Shown here: piece by piece, positions 6,308 to 14,994 of the stretch
How positions within the stretch are numbered: the stretch's first letter is position 1
How the letters are laid out: every line of letters begins with the position of its first letter
From: Bacteroidota bacterium
Lineage (GTDB): Bacteria; Bacteroidota; Bacteroidia; Bacteroidales; VadinHA17
Direction: 5' to 3'
Length of the DNA stretch: 50,585 nucleotides
Assembly: GCA_011049175.1 (NCBI GenBank)
Contig: DSCJ01000128.1
Coordinates: 1 to 50,585 of the forward strand
The notes under the pieces: generated by a model
Told to the model about the DNA's origin: nothing
What the model saw: only the letters and a program-made list of their open reading frames with translations
Databases searched by the model: none
Translations under genes and position numbers: made by a program

Positions 6308-8179
6308 CTATATTTTCAATCCTACCATCAGGATGTCGTCTACCTGTTGTTTTTTTCCTTTCCATTCCAGGAATCTGTTTTCCAGGATCTCCCGCTGGGT
6401 TTTCATGTCTCTCCGGTGGATTTCCAGAAGCCATTTTTTCATCAACCCGCTCGTAATCTTTTTGTCGGAAGGCCCTCCGAACTGATCGGCATACCCGTCG
6501 GTAAAGGCATACAGCCGGTCGTTTTTCTGCAGGTTGAACAGGTGGTTCGTGAAATGTTTGTTCATCTGTTCATGAATTCCGATAGGCATGCGCTCGCCTT
6601 TGAGCACGTGCAGTTTTCCTTCCCGGATGATCAGGAGGGAGTGGTAGGCCCCGGCAAATTCCAGTTCCAGTGAACCGGTATGGATGGTGAACAGGCTGAT
6701 ATCCATTCCGTCGCGGCTTTCTCCCACCCCGCCGCTCTGATGGAGGGAGTTGATCACATAGATCCTGAGGTAATACAGGATTTCTGCCGACTGGATGATA
6801 TGGCTCTTGTTCACGATCTCATTCAGATAGGCCATGCCCAGCATACTCATGAATGCGCCCGGCACACCGTGCCCGGTGCAGTCGGCCACGGCAATGATCA
6901 GCCTGTCGTTTTTTTCCGTAAACCAGTAGAAATCGCCGCTGACAATATCTTTGGGCAGGTTCATGACAAAGCATTCGGGAATAAAATCCGACAGGAAATC
7001 TTCGGGGGGCAGGATAGCCTTTTGGATGCGCCGGGCATACTTGATGCTGTCCCTGATATCCCTGTTCTGGTTCTCGATCCTTTTTTTCTGCCGCCTGGCC
7101 AGGTCGCGCTGTTTTTCGATTTCTTCTTTCTGTCTTATTACCTCCCGGGTTCTCTCGGTCACAAGGGTTTCCAGTTGCTGTTTTTCCTTTTCGAGCCGGT
7201 GGGTATTCCACCTGACGATGGAAAATATCCCCAGGGAGGCGAGTAGAAAATAGCTCAGCCAGGCCAGGGTGCTCCGGTACCAGGGAGGGGAAATCACGAA
7301 CTGCCAGTCAGCGGCGGGGCTCACCTGCCCGTAGCCATTCATGGCCCTGACCCGGAACACGTATTTTCCTTCCCTCAGATTATTGAAGGTTACACGGGGT
7401 TCGGGCGACCATGCCGACCAGTCATCCTGCAGTCCTTCCAGCAGGTAGCTGTACCGCGTTTTTTCCTCCATAATGAAGAAAGGGGCGGCGAATTCAAATC
7501 CCACCCGGTTTAGGCTCCAGGGCAGGCTTACCGGAGACAGGTCGCCCCGGGGCGGCGCTATTCCCCGGAAAAGCATAGAATCGGTTCCGGCCACAACCTT
7601 TCTGATCAGTGTATAAAATTCAGGATGGTCGAAGGCGGGATGCCCTTTCCGGTAGGAGTACAGTTCATTCGAAATCCCGAACCAGGTGATGCCTTCCGTG
7701 TCGGGGTAAACGGCATCCATCTCCCGGTGGGGAAGGGTTTTGAAGGGTAGGGTATCGGTGTGGAACGAGCCGCCGGGCATGGTTCGCAGGAGCTCCATCC
7801 AGTGCCGGTTCTCGCGGTAGCATGCCAGCCAGTATGATCCTTCCTCACCTGACACCATGCGGTGAATGCCCATGGAACCGTTCCGGTACCTTTCGGGGAA
7901 TGAAGAATCGGGCAGGAAGGTTTCCGTTCGATCATCGAAGCGGTAAATTCCTTTTGCGGTGGCGAAAACAACTCCTTTTTCCAGACGGCAGATGTGGTTG
8001 TTTTTCAGAGAAGGTAGCCCGTGCTGTGTACCGTATGTGGTTATGAGGGTGTCCGTTCCCGTAAAGGAAAGCCGTATCACTCCGTTGCCCAGGGTTCCTG
8101 CCCACAGGGTTTCCTCCCTGTCCTCGCAAATACTGCGAATTTCCATAGCGGGAAAGCTCTTGAAAGCAGGATCGTTCAT
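6308..8179 (-). CDS. C-terminal part of the split sensor: Y_Y_Y, membrane helix, SpoIIE phosphatase
   Basis: 623 residues counted from the ATG that directly follows the TGA. It begins inside a propeller blade (SICEDREETLWAGTLGNGV). Residues 240-298 are a Y_Y_Y domain (YLLEGLQDDWSAWSPE), 303-324 a membrane helix, 325-390 a coiled coil, and 395-623 a SpoIIE/RsbU-type PP2C phosphatase. The metal-binding acidic residues are present: Asp416 in SGDFYWF, Asp433 in VADCTGHGVPGAF, Asp561 in FTDGYADQ, Asp614/615 in VDDILM. If translated by itself it would lack the signal peptide and most of the sensor propeller. The TGAATG junction could allow re-initiation after the upstream fragment. Confidence 0.7.
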   Translation of the reverse strand: MNDPAFKSFPAMEIRSICEDREETLWAGTLGNGVIRLSFTGTDTLITTYGTQHGLPSLKNNHICRLEKGVVFATAKGIYRFDDRTETFLPDSSFPERYRNGSMGIHRMVSGEEGSYWLACYRENRHWMELLRTMPGGSFHTDTLPFKTLPHREMDAVYPDTEGITWFGISNELYSYRKGHPAFDHPEFYTLIRKVVAGTDSMLFRGIAPPRGDLSPVSLPWSLNRVGFEFAAPFFIMEEKTRYSYLLEGLQDDWSAWSPEPRVTFNNLREGKYVFRVRAMNGYGQVSPAADWQFVISPPWYRSTLAWLSYFLLASLGIFSIVRWNTHRLEKEKQQLETLVTERTREVIRQKEEIEKQRDLARRQKKRIENQNRDIRDSIKYARRIQKAILPPEDFLSDFIPECFVMNLPKDIVSGDFYWFTEKNDRLIIAVADCTGHGVPGAFMSMLGMAYLNEIVNKSHIIQSAEILYYLRIYVINSLHQSGGVGESRDGMDISLFTIHTGSLELEFAGAYHSLLIIREGKLHVLKGERMPIGIHEQMNKHFTNHLFNLQKNDRLYAFTDGYADQFGGPSDKKITSGLMKKWLLEIHRRDMKTQREILENRFLEWKGKKQQVDDILMVGLKI

Positions 8180-8743
8180 TCATCTGCCGTTTTCCCTTGT
8201 GAGGGAGATCAGCCCGGTTTTCAGTCCCACATAGAACTTACCGGGATGTGCTATCGAACGGTGCATAGAAAAACACTGGTAATATTTCCGGTCGTGTTCG
8301 CCAAACAGGGATTCTTCTTCCAATGACCGGATGTGTCCGGGGCCTTTTATTTCATAAATGCACTGCTGTGTTGCGGCCAGCAGGATTTTTTCTCCTGTGC
8401 GGGGATCGGTGAAAGGCACCAGCGACCAGCAGGTATGGGGGATCATTTCCACCTGTGTGAACACAGGTTTTTCATTTTCATTCAGATCCAGGTAATACAG
8501 GCCTGTGAGGGTGCCCAGGTACAGTACATTTCCAAGTTTCCGGATATCGAGGATGGAGCTTGCAAGCCCTGCCGTTTTATCGAAAACATGAACGGGCAGC
8601 CTGATACCCGCCGCTGCCAGTCCGTTACTCAAAGCCATCCACAGGGGATGTGCGGGATGAGGCCGTCCGTTGTGATACAGGTAGGCCACTACCTCGTTCC
8701 GGAGTCCTGATTCCTGATTGATTACACGAACGATCCCCCCCTG
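8180..8743 (-). CDS. Middle propeller fragment of the split sensor
   Basis: This is the 187-codon open stretch between the TAG and TGA stops, in the same frame as both neighbours. It starts QGGIVRVINQESGLRNEVVAYLY and contains propeller-blade sequence such as PLWMALSNGLAAAG and GLYYLDLNENEKP. The first usable start in it is a GTG at 8687-8689, which would yield 169 residues. No separate function is expected; it is the internal part of the broken gene. Confidence 0.6.
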   Translation of the reverse strand, partial: QGGIVRVINQESGLRNEVVAYLYHNGRPHPAHPLWMALSNGLAAAGIRLPVHVFDKTAGLASSILDIRKLGNVLYLGTLTGLYYLDLNENEKPVFTQVEMIPHTCWSLVPFTDPRTGEKILLAATQQCIYEIKGPGHIRSLEEESLFGEHDRKYYQCFSMHRSIAHPGKFYVGLKTGLISLTRENGR

Positions 8744-9583
8744 CTAATCAATGATAAGGGCTCCCCCTTCCAGGGTGGCGTATGCTGTATGGTTTCCTGG
8801 AAGGGATATTGCATGGTAGAGGGAATGTTCCTTGAGATACCGGTTGGCTTCCGGGGAAGGGAACCGGTGGGATATTTCCCCTGTTTCCGGATGGTAAAGA
8901 AATACGCCTTCGGAATAGGTTCCCACCTGCCACCACGAACCTTCCCACGGGAGGATGCTGAGTACCGGTTTGTAGGCAAAAAAATCGCCCCCGGGCATGG
9001 TAAGGAAGGTGTCGTTCTCCAGTGTCATTAACCCTTCCAGGTGGGTTCCCGCCACCACTTTTCCGTTAACGGGAAAGGTAAAAAGGGATGCATGGGGAAG
9101 TGCCACCGTTTTCACGTGTTTCAGGTTTTCGAAAACAAAGAGCCTGTCGAGTTCGCAGGAGAAATACACCCGGTTCCCGATGGAATAGATTTTCCATACA
9201 TCGGCAAAAGGCCGGTCGTTTGCGGGGATCTGTGACGACAGTGAGCGGTATGTCATCTTTCCGTCCGGATCTGTGGTCAGGTAGCCGAATTCATTTACCC
9301 CTCCTGCATAGATCACATCCCGGTGGATGTGCAGGGAGCGCACAATAGGATTTTCCGGCAGGGCGATCTGCTCCCACCGCACACCGTCGTATACCAGGAT
9401 CCCGAAATCGTTGTTCCCGAAATACATCACCCCTGTACTGTCCTGCACAATGGCCCAGTTCTGCTCCGACCCGCGGTATGTTTCGGGGGCGAAATTTCTG
9501 ATGTAGGGAACACCCCGGTAGCTGACCTGTGCGGAAAGGGAAACGGAGGCCAGGAATATGAATGGTATGAGGGCTGTTCGCAC
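8744..9583 (-). CDS. N-terminal fragment of the split sensor: signal peptide and propeller
   Basis: 279 residues from a GTG at 9581-9583; an in-frame TAA at 9596-9598 rules out a longer start. A signal peptide (MRTALIPFIFLASVSLSAQ) is followed by blades of the two-component-regulator propeller type: NWAIVQDSTGVMYFGNNDFG, then IYAGGVNEFGYL. It ends at TAG right after GGALIID. If translated alone it would be a secreted or periplasmic partial propeller. It lies 28 bases beyond the tRNA terminator, so it needs its own promoter; none is obvious in that short gap. Confidence 0.65.
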   Translation of the reverse strand: MRTALIPFIFLASVSLSAQVSYRGVPYIRNFAPETYRGSEQNWAIVQDSTGVMYFGNNDFGILVYDGVRWEQIALPENPIVRSLHIHRDVIYAGGVNEFGYLTTDPDGKMTYRSLSSQIPANDRPFADVWKIYSIGNRVYFSCELDRLFVFENLKHVKTVALPHASLFTFPVNGKVVAGTHLEGLMTLENDTFLTMPGGDFFAYKPVLSILPWEGSWWQVGTYSEGVFLYHPETGEISHRFPSPEANRYLKEHSLYHAISLPGNHTAYATLEGGALIID

Positions 9584-9610
9584 CCGGGTGATTGTTTATA
9601 TACGAATGTA

Positions 9611-9643
9611 ATAAAAAAATGGTCACCGGCAGTGACCATTTTT
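9611..9643 (-). terminator. Terminator of tRNA-Arg
   Basis: A 12-base-pair perfect stem (arms 9615-9626 and 9632-9643, core ATGGTCAC / GTGACCAT) with a five-base loop begins two bases after the tRNA 3' end on the - strand and runs into seven T. It is nearly symmetric, so it might also stop + strand transcription, but no + strand gene ends here. Confidence 0.8.
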
Positions 9644-9644
9644 G

Positions 9645-9718
9645 TGAACCCGGAGGGACTCGAACCCCCAACCTCCTGATCCGTAGTCAGGTGCTCTATC
9701 CAATTAAGCTACGGGTCC
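9645..9718 (-). tRNA. tRNA-Arg (anticodon ACG)
   Basis: The - strand folds as a complete cloverleaf: acceptor GGACCCG / CGGGTTC (one G-T pair), D stem GCTT / GAGC, anticodon stem CCTGA / TCAGG around loop CTACGGA with anticodon ACG, and T arm GGGGG-TTCGAGT-CCCTC. The discriminator base is A and CCA is not encoded. ACG is the usual arginine anticodon whose A34 is edited to inosine, reading CGU, CGC and CGA. Confidence 0.95.
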
Positions 9719-9730
9719 GGGATATGTGTG

Positions 9731-9761
9731 CAAAGATATTGTTTTTTTTCAATTCTGTAAA
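9731..9761 (-). promoter_or_regulatory. Candidate promoter of tRNA-Arg
   Basis: On the - strand, TATCTTTG (9731-9738) is an exact -7 box (TAnnTTTG). TTTA lies 19 bases further upstream (9758-9761), a 3 of 4 match to the -33 TTTG. Initiation would fall a few bases before the tRNA. Confidence 0.55.
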
Positions 9762-9833
9762 CGTCCCGGCCGAATCACCGATGTGTTACCATTAGCTTTG
9801 ATTTATTACCTTTACCATAAAATGTTTCCGGCT

Positions 9834-12662
9834 ATGAAAAAGGCATTGAAAATATTCTTTATTACGCTGGGTGTGATCGTTACCCTGCTTCTGGCAGCTG
9901 CCATTCTGATTCCCGTTCTTTTCAAAGGTCAGATTCTGGCAGCTGTAAAAAGTGAAATCAACAAAAACCTGAAAGCACAGGTAGAATTCAGCGACTTCAG
10001 GCTGAGTTTGTTACGGCATTTCCCCAACCTGTCTTTCCGGATGGATGACCTGTCGGTAATTGGTACCGGTGTTTTTAACGGAGATACTCTGGCCGGGTTC
10101 AGGTCATTCGGTGCCACGGTAAACCTGATGTCGCTGATCAAAGGGGAGGGCATCCAAGTGCGGTCGGTGCTGCTCGACAGGCCGGTGGTCATGGCCCGGG
10201 CGCTTTCCGACGGCTCGGTGAACTGGGATATCATGCTTCCTTCGGAGGAGGAAGTGGAAGCGGATACGGCTGCCATGGATATTCCCTCCATGCGGGTTGA
10301 ACTGCACAAGTTCGAGATCAGGGGGGGGCGGGTTGCCTATTTTGATGAAGCATCGAACCTGGCGGCCATGCTGGAACCGCTGGATTTTTTGCTGAGCGGC
10401 GATATGAACCGGGAACTTACCACTCTTGAGATGGACCTTGCCATTGGCGCCCTGGATGTGGAGATGGACGGGGTGAAATATCTCAACCGTGCACGTGCCG
10501 CATTCAGGGCAATGATCGCTGCCGACTTGAATAAAATGGAATTCACGTTGAAAGAAAACGAGCTGCAACTGAATGAAATTGTGCTGGGACTGGAAGGGAG
10601 AGCCGCCATGAAAGAAACAGGTTATCCGGTAGATCTGCGTTTTTTTGCGAAGGAGACCTCCTTCAAATCCTTGCTTTCCATGGTTCCTGCCATGTATACG
10701 GAAGATTTTGCCGGGCTGGAAACAACAGGGAGCCTTTCCCTGGAGGGAAGTGTTGCCGGAGAGTACATTGCGGTAGATACCGTTTATCCCGATATACGGC
10801 TTTCCCTGCTGGTGAACGATGCCATGTTCCGGTATCCCGGCCTTCCCCGTTCGGTGGAAGGGGTGAACATTGACACCCGGGTGTTTGTGGACGGGCACGA
10901 TATGGACCGGTCTACTGTGGATGTGGAACATTTTTCTTTCCGCATAGGGGATAATCCGTTTACAGCCGGTTTTCATGTCAGGACTCCCATCAGTGATCCT
11001 GAGCTGTCGGGGGAAGTGAACGGGCGGATCGACCTGGGTTCCCTGGCCGATGCCATTCCCATGGAAGAAATCACTCTGGAAGGAATACTCGATGCAGCGC
11101 TTACCATGGGGGGGCGGATGTCGTGGATCGAACAGGAGGATTATGAAAAATTCACTGCCGACGGTTCCCTGAAACTGGTAAATTTTGAGTTCAACACGCC
11201 GGCGCTGCCCGTGCCCGTGCAAATGCCGGTGGCCGAGATATTTTTCTCCCCGCGTTATGTTGAGGTCAGACAGCTCGACCTGTTGATGGGAGGGAGTGAT
11301 ATGCATTTTACGGGAAGAATGGAAAATTTCATTCCCTATGTGTTCCGCGAAAATGAAACGGTGCGCGGCCGGTTTACTTTTTCTTCCACCATGCTGAACC
11401 TGAATGAGCTGATACCCGAAACGGAGGAGGAAGAAACGGAGGAGGCTGACGACAGCCTGGCGCTGTCGGTGATTGAAGTGCCCGGGAATGTAGATTTTGA
11501 GCTTATTTCTGAGATCAGGCAAATTCAGTTCGGGAATATGGATATTTCGGATTTGCAGGGCAGGATCATTGTGCGTGACAAAAAAGTGCTGCTTGACCAG
11601 TTGCTGCTTGATATCCTGAACGGAACGGTGGGAGTGACCGGGGGATACCATACGGAAGATATGGAAGCACCATCGGTGGACCTGGATCTGAATGTGAGGG
11701 ATATGAGCATTCCTGCCGCATACAACAGTTTTGTGACCATTCAGAAGCTGGCCCCTCTGGCGGCCGGGCTCGAGGGAAATATGTCACTGGGAATGAAATA
11801 CAACAGTTTACTGGGAAGTGATCTGATGCCGGTACTTTCTACGGTAGACGGGGAAGGATCGTTGCGCTCCGATGAGGTTACCCTGGTCAATGTTTCCACA
11901 TTCGACAAAATCAGGAGTATGCTGAAGCTCAGGGAAGATCTTACGAACCGCCTGAAAGATATCCGTATCCTGTTCCGGATTGTCGACGGAAACCTGCTGG
12001 TGGAACCGTTTGAGATCAGACTGGGTGATATCGATATGGTGGTTGGAGGAAGGCAGGGACTGGACCAGAGAATGGATTTCCAGGTAAAAATGTCCGTTCC
12101 GAGGAGCTATATGGGTGAAGGGGCGAACCAGGTAGTGGATAACCTGGTGGCGAATGCCGCTTCCCGTGGACTGAATATTACTCCGGGCGACCGGGTGAAT
12201 GTGGATGTACGGATCACCGGCACGGTGAAAGATCCGGATATTTCGCTCAGCCTGAAGGAAAGCATGCAGGGGGCGGTGCAGGAGTTGAAGACCCAGGTAC
12301 GTGAACAGGCGGAAGCCGTGATCGAAGAGAAAAAAGAAGAAGTTTTGGAGAAGGTAGAAGAAAAAAAGGAGGAAGCGCTGGATGAAGCCAGGGTGAGGGC
12401 ACAACAGATCATTGAACGGGCTGAGAAAGCCAGGGACGAAGCCTTGATCCGGGCAGAGGCTGAACGGGATAAGGCTTATGCCGAAGCCGACAGGATAGAA
12501 CAGGAGGCAGGCAGCAACATGGTGGAGAAACTGAAAGCCAGAGCCAGGGCCGAAGGAATCAGGAAAACTGCCGATGCTGTCTATAACAAGGCCAGAGAAA
12601 TTGCTGAGAATGAATACCAGAAAGCCCTGGAACGGGCGCGGGAAGAGACGGAGAAGAAGTAA
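9834..12662 (+). CDS. AsmA-family protein with long C-terminal coiled-coil tail
   Basis: 942 residues from the ATG at 9834; an ATG at 9822 (MFPAMKK) is the alternative, and further upstream sequence runs into the tRNA promoter. An N-terminal membrane anchor (KKALKIFFITLGVIVTLLL) is followed by the AsmA pattern: LKAQVEFSDFRLSLLRHFPNLSFRMDDLSV near the start, and a C-terminal AsmA_2-like region with GNMSLGMKYNSLLGSDLMPVLSTVDGEGSL. AsmA-like proteins sit in the inner membrane, extend into the periplasm and act in lipid transport to, or assembly of, the outer membrane. After about residue 810 there is a charged Ala/Glu/Lys/Arg-rich helix of some 120 residues (EEKKEEVLEKVEEKKEEAL and onward), an unusual addition. 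A terminator follows. Confidence 0.8.
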   Translation: MKKALKIFFITLGVIVTLLLAAAILIPVLFKGQILAAVKSEINKNLKAQVEFSDFRLSLLRHFPNLSFRMDDLSVIGTGVFNGDTLAGFRSFGATVNLMSLIKGEGIQVRSVLLDRPVVMARALSDGSVNWDIMLPSEEEVEADTAAMDIPSMRVELHKFEIRGGRVAYFDEASNLAAMLEPLDFLLSGDMNRELTTLEMDLAIGALDVEMDGVKYLNRARAAFRAMIAADLNKMEFTLKENELQLNEIVLGLEGRAAMKETGYPVDLRFFAKETSFKSLLSMVPAMYTEDFAGLETTGSLSLEGSVAGEYIAVDTVYPDIRLSLLVNDAMFRYPGLPRSVEGVNIDTRVFVDGHDMDRSTVDVEHFSFRIGDNPFTAGFHVRTPISDPELSGEVNGRIDLGSLADAIPMEEITLEGILDAALTMGGRMSWIEQEDYEKFTADGSLKLVNFEFNTPALPVPVQMPVAEIFFSPRYVEVRQLDLLMGGSDMHFTGRMENFIPYVFRENETVRGRFTFSSTMLNLNELIPETEEEETEEADDSLALSVIEVPGNVDFELISEIRQIQFGNMDISDLQGRIIVRDKKVLLDQLLLDILNGTVGVTGGYHTEDMEAPSVDLDLNVRDMSIPAAYNSFVTIQKLAPLAAGLEGNMSLGMKYNSLLGSDLMPVLSTVDGEGSLRSDEVTLVNVSTFDKIRSMLKLREDLTNRLKDIRILFRIVDGNLLVEPFEIRLGDIDMVVGGRQGLDQRMDFQVKMSVPRSYMGEGANQVVDNLVANAASRGLNITPGDRVNVDVRITGTVKDPDISLSLKESMQGAVQELKTQVREQAEAVIEEKKEEVLEKVEEKKEEALDEARVRAQQIIERAEKARDEALIRAEAERDKAYAEADRIEQEAGSNMVEKLKARARAEGIRKTADAVYNKAREIAENEYQKALERAREETEKK

Positions 12663-12688
12663 CAGGCATCCATGACTGTAACAGCAAA

Positions 12689-12722
12689 TAAAAAAAAAGC
12701 CGCCTTTCGGGGCAGCTTTTTT
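12689..12722. terminator. Bidirectional terminator between the AsmA gene and rplS
   Basis: An A-run, a GC-rich hairpin (AAAAAAGC, CGCC, TTTC, GGGGC, AGCTTTTTT) and a T-run lie in the 75-base gap between convergent genes ending at 12662 (+) and 12738 (-). The outer arms (12693-12700 and 12715-12722) pair perfectly, so it can serve both strands. Confidence 0.75.
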
Positions 12723-12737
12723 CGGTGATACAGTACG

Positions 12738-13094
12738 TCAGTATTTCTTTTCCTGAATGCGGGCTTTTTTACCGGTGAGTTTCCTCAGGTAAAAAATTCT
12801 GGCGCGGCGCACTTTTCCTCTTTTGTTTACTTCAATCTTGTCGATGAAGGGGGAAGCGACGGGGAAGATTCTTTCCACACCAATGCTTCCCGACATTTTC
12901 CTTACGGTGAAGGTTTCGCCTGTACCGTATCCCCGGCGCTGGAGCACTACGCCGCGGAATTGCTGGATTCTTTCCTTGTTTCCTTCCTTGATCTTATAGT
13001 GTACCGTTATGGTATCGCCGGCCTTGAAGGCTGGGATATTTTCCAGCTGTCCTTCCTGCCGGAATGTGTTTTCAACCGTTCTGATGGGATCCAT
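12738..13094 (-). CDS. rplS: 50S ribosomal protein L19
   Basis: 118 residues, the normal L19 length. Typical L19 sequence runs throughout: [62 protein letters not shown] and a basic end [18 protein letters not shown]19 sits at the 30S-50S interface. The start is the ATG at 13092-13094. It stands alone, with its own strong promoter upstream and a shared terminator downstream, rather than in the rpsP-rimM-trmD-rplS operon known from proteobacteria. Confidence 0.97.
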   Translation of the reverse strand: MDPIRTVENTFRQEGQLENIPAFKAGDTITVHYKIKEGNKERIQQFRGVVLQRRGYGTGETFTVRKMSGSIGVERIFPVASPFIDKIEVNKRGKVRRARIFYLRKLTGKKARIQEKKY

Positions 13095-13137
13095 GACTGC
13101 AGTGTGTTTGAATATTATCCTTCCGAAAAATCGACCG

Positions 13138-13169
13138 CAAACTTACATAAATTTTTCACACGGTGCAAA
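13138..13169 (-). promoter_or_regulatory. rplS promoter (Bacteroidota type)
   Basis: On the - strand, TTTG (13166-13169), a 20-base spacer and TAAGTTTG (13138-13145) match the Bacteroidota housekeeping consensus TTTG-N19/20-TAnnTTTG exactly. Initiation near 13131 would give a leader of about 37 bases before rplS. Confidence 0.8.
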
Positions 13170-13207
13170 ATTATCCGGATGATCTTTTTATCTCCCCTCC
13201 GTACAAA

Positions 13208-13246
13208 AAATAAGGCCGCATCCCGTACCGGGGAACGGCCTTATTT
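13208..13246 (-). terminator. Terminator of the C69 dipeptidase gene
   Basis: An 11-base-pair perfect stem (AAATAAGGCCG, 13208-13218, with 13236-13246) with an inner CCCG / CGGG pairing ends in TTATTTTTTG on the - strand. It lies 36 bases beyond the stop codon of the gene ending at 13282 and before the rplS promoter. Confidence 0.8.
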
Positions 13247-13281
13247 GAAGGAATTTTATCTGTCCGTTTCCCAAACGGGAA

Positions 13282-14994
13282 TTAATGGCCGCCGGTATCG
13301 TCCAGGTAAAGGAATTTGTCGCCGGTTTCCTTTACAATCATGCGGTACCATTCTTCTCCGTATCCTGGGTACTGTACCCTGGGGTTCACATACTTGTGGT
13401 CTTCCGGTTTTTCACTGGGTTCTTTGATATTTCCGTCAAGGTATTTGGTGAAAAGATGGCGGTAAAGCTTTTTCCATTCGGCCACGGTGTGGTTTCCGGC
13501 ATCTACCGAAAAGCGGGTCAGGAATTCGCGGACGAGTTCAGGGTTGGAGGCGTACATTTCCGAGGCAGCCCTGTCAACAAAAGGGACGGCATCGATATAG
13601 CCTATTTCCAGCTTTTCCTGTACTTTCTGAATATCCACGATCATGTCACTGTACCGGGTATAGGCAAAATTCGACACCTGGTTGAACACCCAGAAAGCTG
13701 CATCTTCAGTGAATTCCATCATGGAGCCGTTTCCCTTTGCAAAGCTATGTGGCACTTCCGTCATTCCGCAGTACATCGGGGTATAAACGGTGGTATAGGT
13801 ATCGTCCACTCCGAACCAGAGGATCCCGCCCACCGGGTCGGGAAGCCAGTTCCGGCTCTGGGTTACGAAGGAAAAGCCGGTTTGCTGGGTGGAAGTGGCT
13901 CGTTCGTTGAAATAGGTTTTCCCGTCCACTTCCCAGGTCAATGGCCTCCAACGGACGATAGATTCGTAGGGACCTGCCCCGATGTCCTGGGTCATGTCCA
14001 TGGGGGTTCCCTGGTAATAATCGCGCATGAGCTGCATAACATCGTGGACCGACAGTTTTTTATCGGGTTTGATCCATAATGGCATGCGGTTTTTGAGGTC
14101 TTTTCCCATGGCATAGTCCAGGTATTTTCCCATGCCGGAATTTACCCGGTTGAACATGGCAAACACACGGGCTTCGCAGAAGCGGGCGGCCCCGAAATCG
14201 ACGGGGGCAAAGAAATCGGAAAAGGAGAAATCCCTGTCTTTTCCTTTGTATCCCAGTTTGCGAGCCACATTGAATATATCGGCATAATATACTGTTTCAA
14301 TGCCGGGTTCGAATATTTTGTCGAGATGTCGCGATGAGATGGACGTTTTTCCGTCTTCCAGAGGGAAGGTGGTGATGCGGGCCTGATTGGCATGGCCGGA
14401 TATGTACCCGTCGGGTATCCGGCGGGCTACCCATACGGCTCCCTTATCGTCGTTGCCCCTGCCGATCAGTTCCATGATCCATACTTCATTGGGATCGGCA
14501 ATGGAGAATGATTCGCCCGAACTGTAGTATCCGTATTCGTCCAGTAATTCAGCAATGGTTTTAATGGCTTCCCGGGCGTTTTTAGCCCGCTGCAGAGTGA
14601 CGTAAATCAGGCTTCCGTAATCCATGATGCCGCCGTTGCCACGGGTTTCACGTATTCCGCCGAAAGTGGTTTCCCCGATGGCCAGCTGGTGTTCGTTCAT
14701 ATTTCCCACCACACTGTATGTATGCGTTGCCTGTTTGATACGGCCCAGGAATTTACCGGTATCCCATTCGAAAATGTCCATCATGGTACCTTCGGGCCAG
14801 GTCATGGCGGGCCAGAAGTACAGTTCCCCGTATAATACGTGGGAATCGGCAGAATATGTGATCATGGTGGAGCCGTCAACCGATGCTCCCCGGGTGATCA
14901 GGAAGTTGGTACAGGCCTTTCCCGTGCCTGCCGACGCAAGCAGGAGACCTGCCGCGAGAACAATGCTCTTCAGAATCTTGTTTTTTCTTCTCAT
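13282..14994 (-). CDS. Secreted C69-family dipeptidase
   Basis: 570 residues. A signal peptide (about 1-26, KSIVLAAGLLLASAGTGKA) is followed at once by Cys28 in ACTNFLITRGASVDGS. This is the N-terminal-nucleophile Cys motif of peptidase family C69 (PepD-like dipeptidases), and cleavage by signal peptidase would expose or nearly expose the Cys. Family sequence continues with GNMNEHQLAIGETTFGG, SFSIADPNEVWIMELIGRG and AVWVARRIPDGYISGHANQARI. It probably degrades dipeptides in the periplasm or outside the cell. The length suits a secreted Bacteroidota member with a C-terminal extension. It is monocistronic, with its own terminator. Confidence 0.88.
   Translation of the reverse strand: MRRKNKILKSIVLAAGLLLASAGTGKACTNFLITRGASVDGSTMITYSADSHVLYGELYFWPAMTWPEGTMMDIFEWDTGKFLGRIKQATHTYSVVGNMNEHQLAIGETTFGGIRETRGNGGIMDYGSLIYVTLQRAKNAREAIKTIAELLDEYGYYSSGESFSIADPNEVWIMELIGRGNDDKGAVWVARRIPDGYISGHANQARITTFPLEDGKTSISSRHLDKIFEPGIETVYYADIFNVARKLGYKGKDRDFSFSDFFAPVDFGAARFCEARVFAMFNRVNSGMGKYLDYAMGKDLKNRMPLWIKPDKKLSVHDVMQLMRDYYQGTPMDMTQDIGAGPYESIVRWRPLTWEVDGKTYFNERATSTQQTGFSFVTQSRNWLPDPVGGILWFGVDDTYTTVYTPMYCGMTEVPHSFAKGNGSMMEFTEDAAFWVFNQVSNFAYTRYSDMIVDIQKVQEKLEIGYIDAVPFVDRAASEMYASNPELVREFLTRFSVDAGNHTVAEWKKLYRHLFTKYLDGNIKEPSEKPEDHKYVNPRVQYPGYGEEWYRMIVKETGDKFLYLDDTGGH

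Larger units (their letters stand above)
6308..9583 (-). pseudogene. Two-component-propeller / Y_Y_Y / SpoIIE phosphatase sensor interrupted by two in-frame stops
   Basis: Three open segments lie in one and the same frame across 1092 codons: 9583-8744, 8743-8180 and 8179-6308. They are divided by TAG (8744-8746, codon 280) and TGA (8180-8182, codon 468). No frameshift is needed. Reading through gives a normal sensor: signal peptide, beta-propeller repeats, Y_Y_Y domain, one membrane helix, coiled coil and a SpoIIE/PP2C serine phosphatase. Sequence on both sides of each stop continues the propeller without loss: ALIID-stop-QGGIVRVINQESGL and LTRENGR-stop-MNDPAF. Both stops are one transition away from a sense codon (CAG to TAG; TGG to TGA). 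The catalytic domain is intact. The likely status is a recent pseudogene; readthrough or sequence error is possible. Confidence 0.75.

Noticed and set aside
10104-11651. 515-codon open frame on the - strand inside the AsmA gene
   Set aside because: His- and Gln-rich composition and lack of motifs show a shadow of the + strand coding frame.
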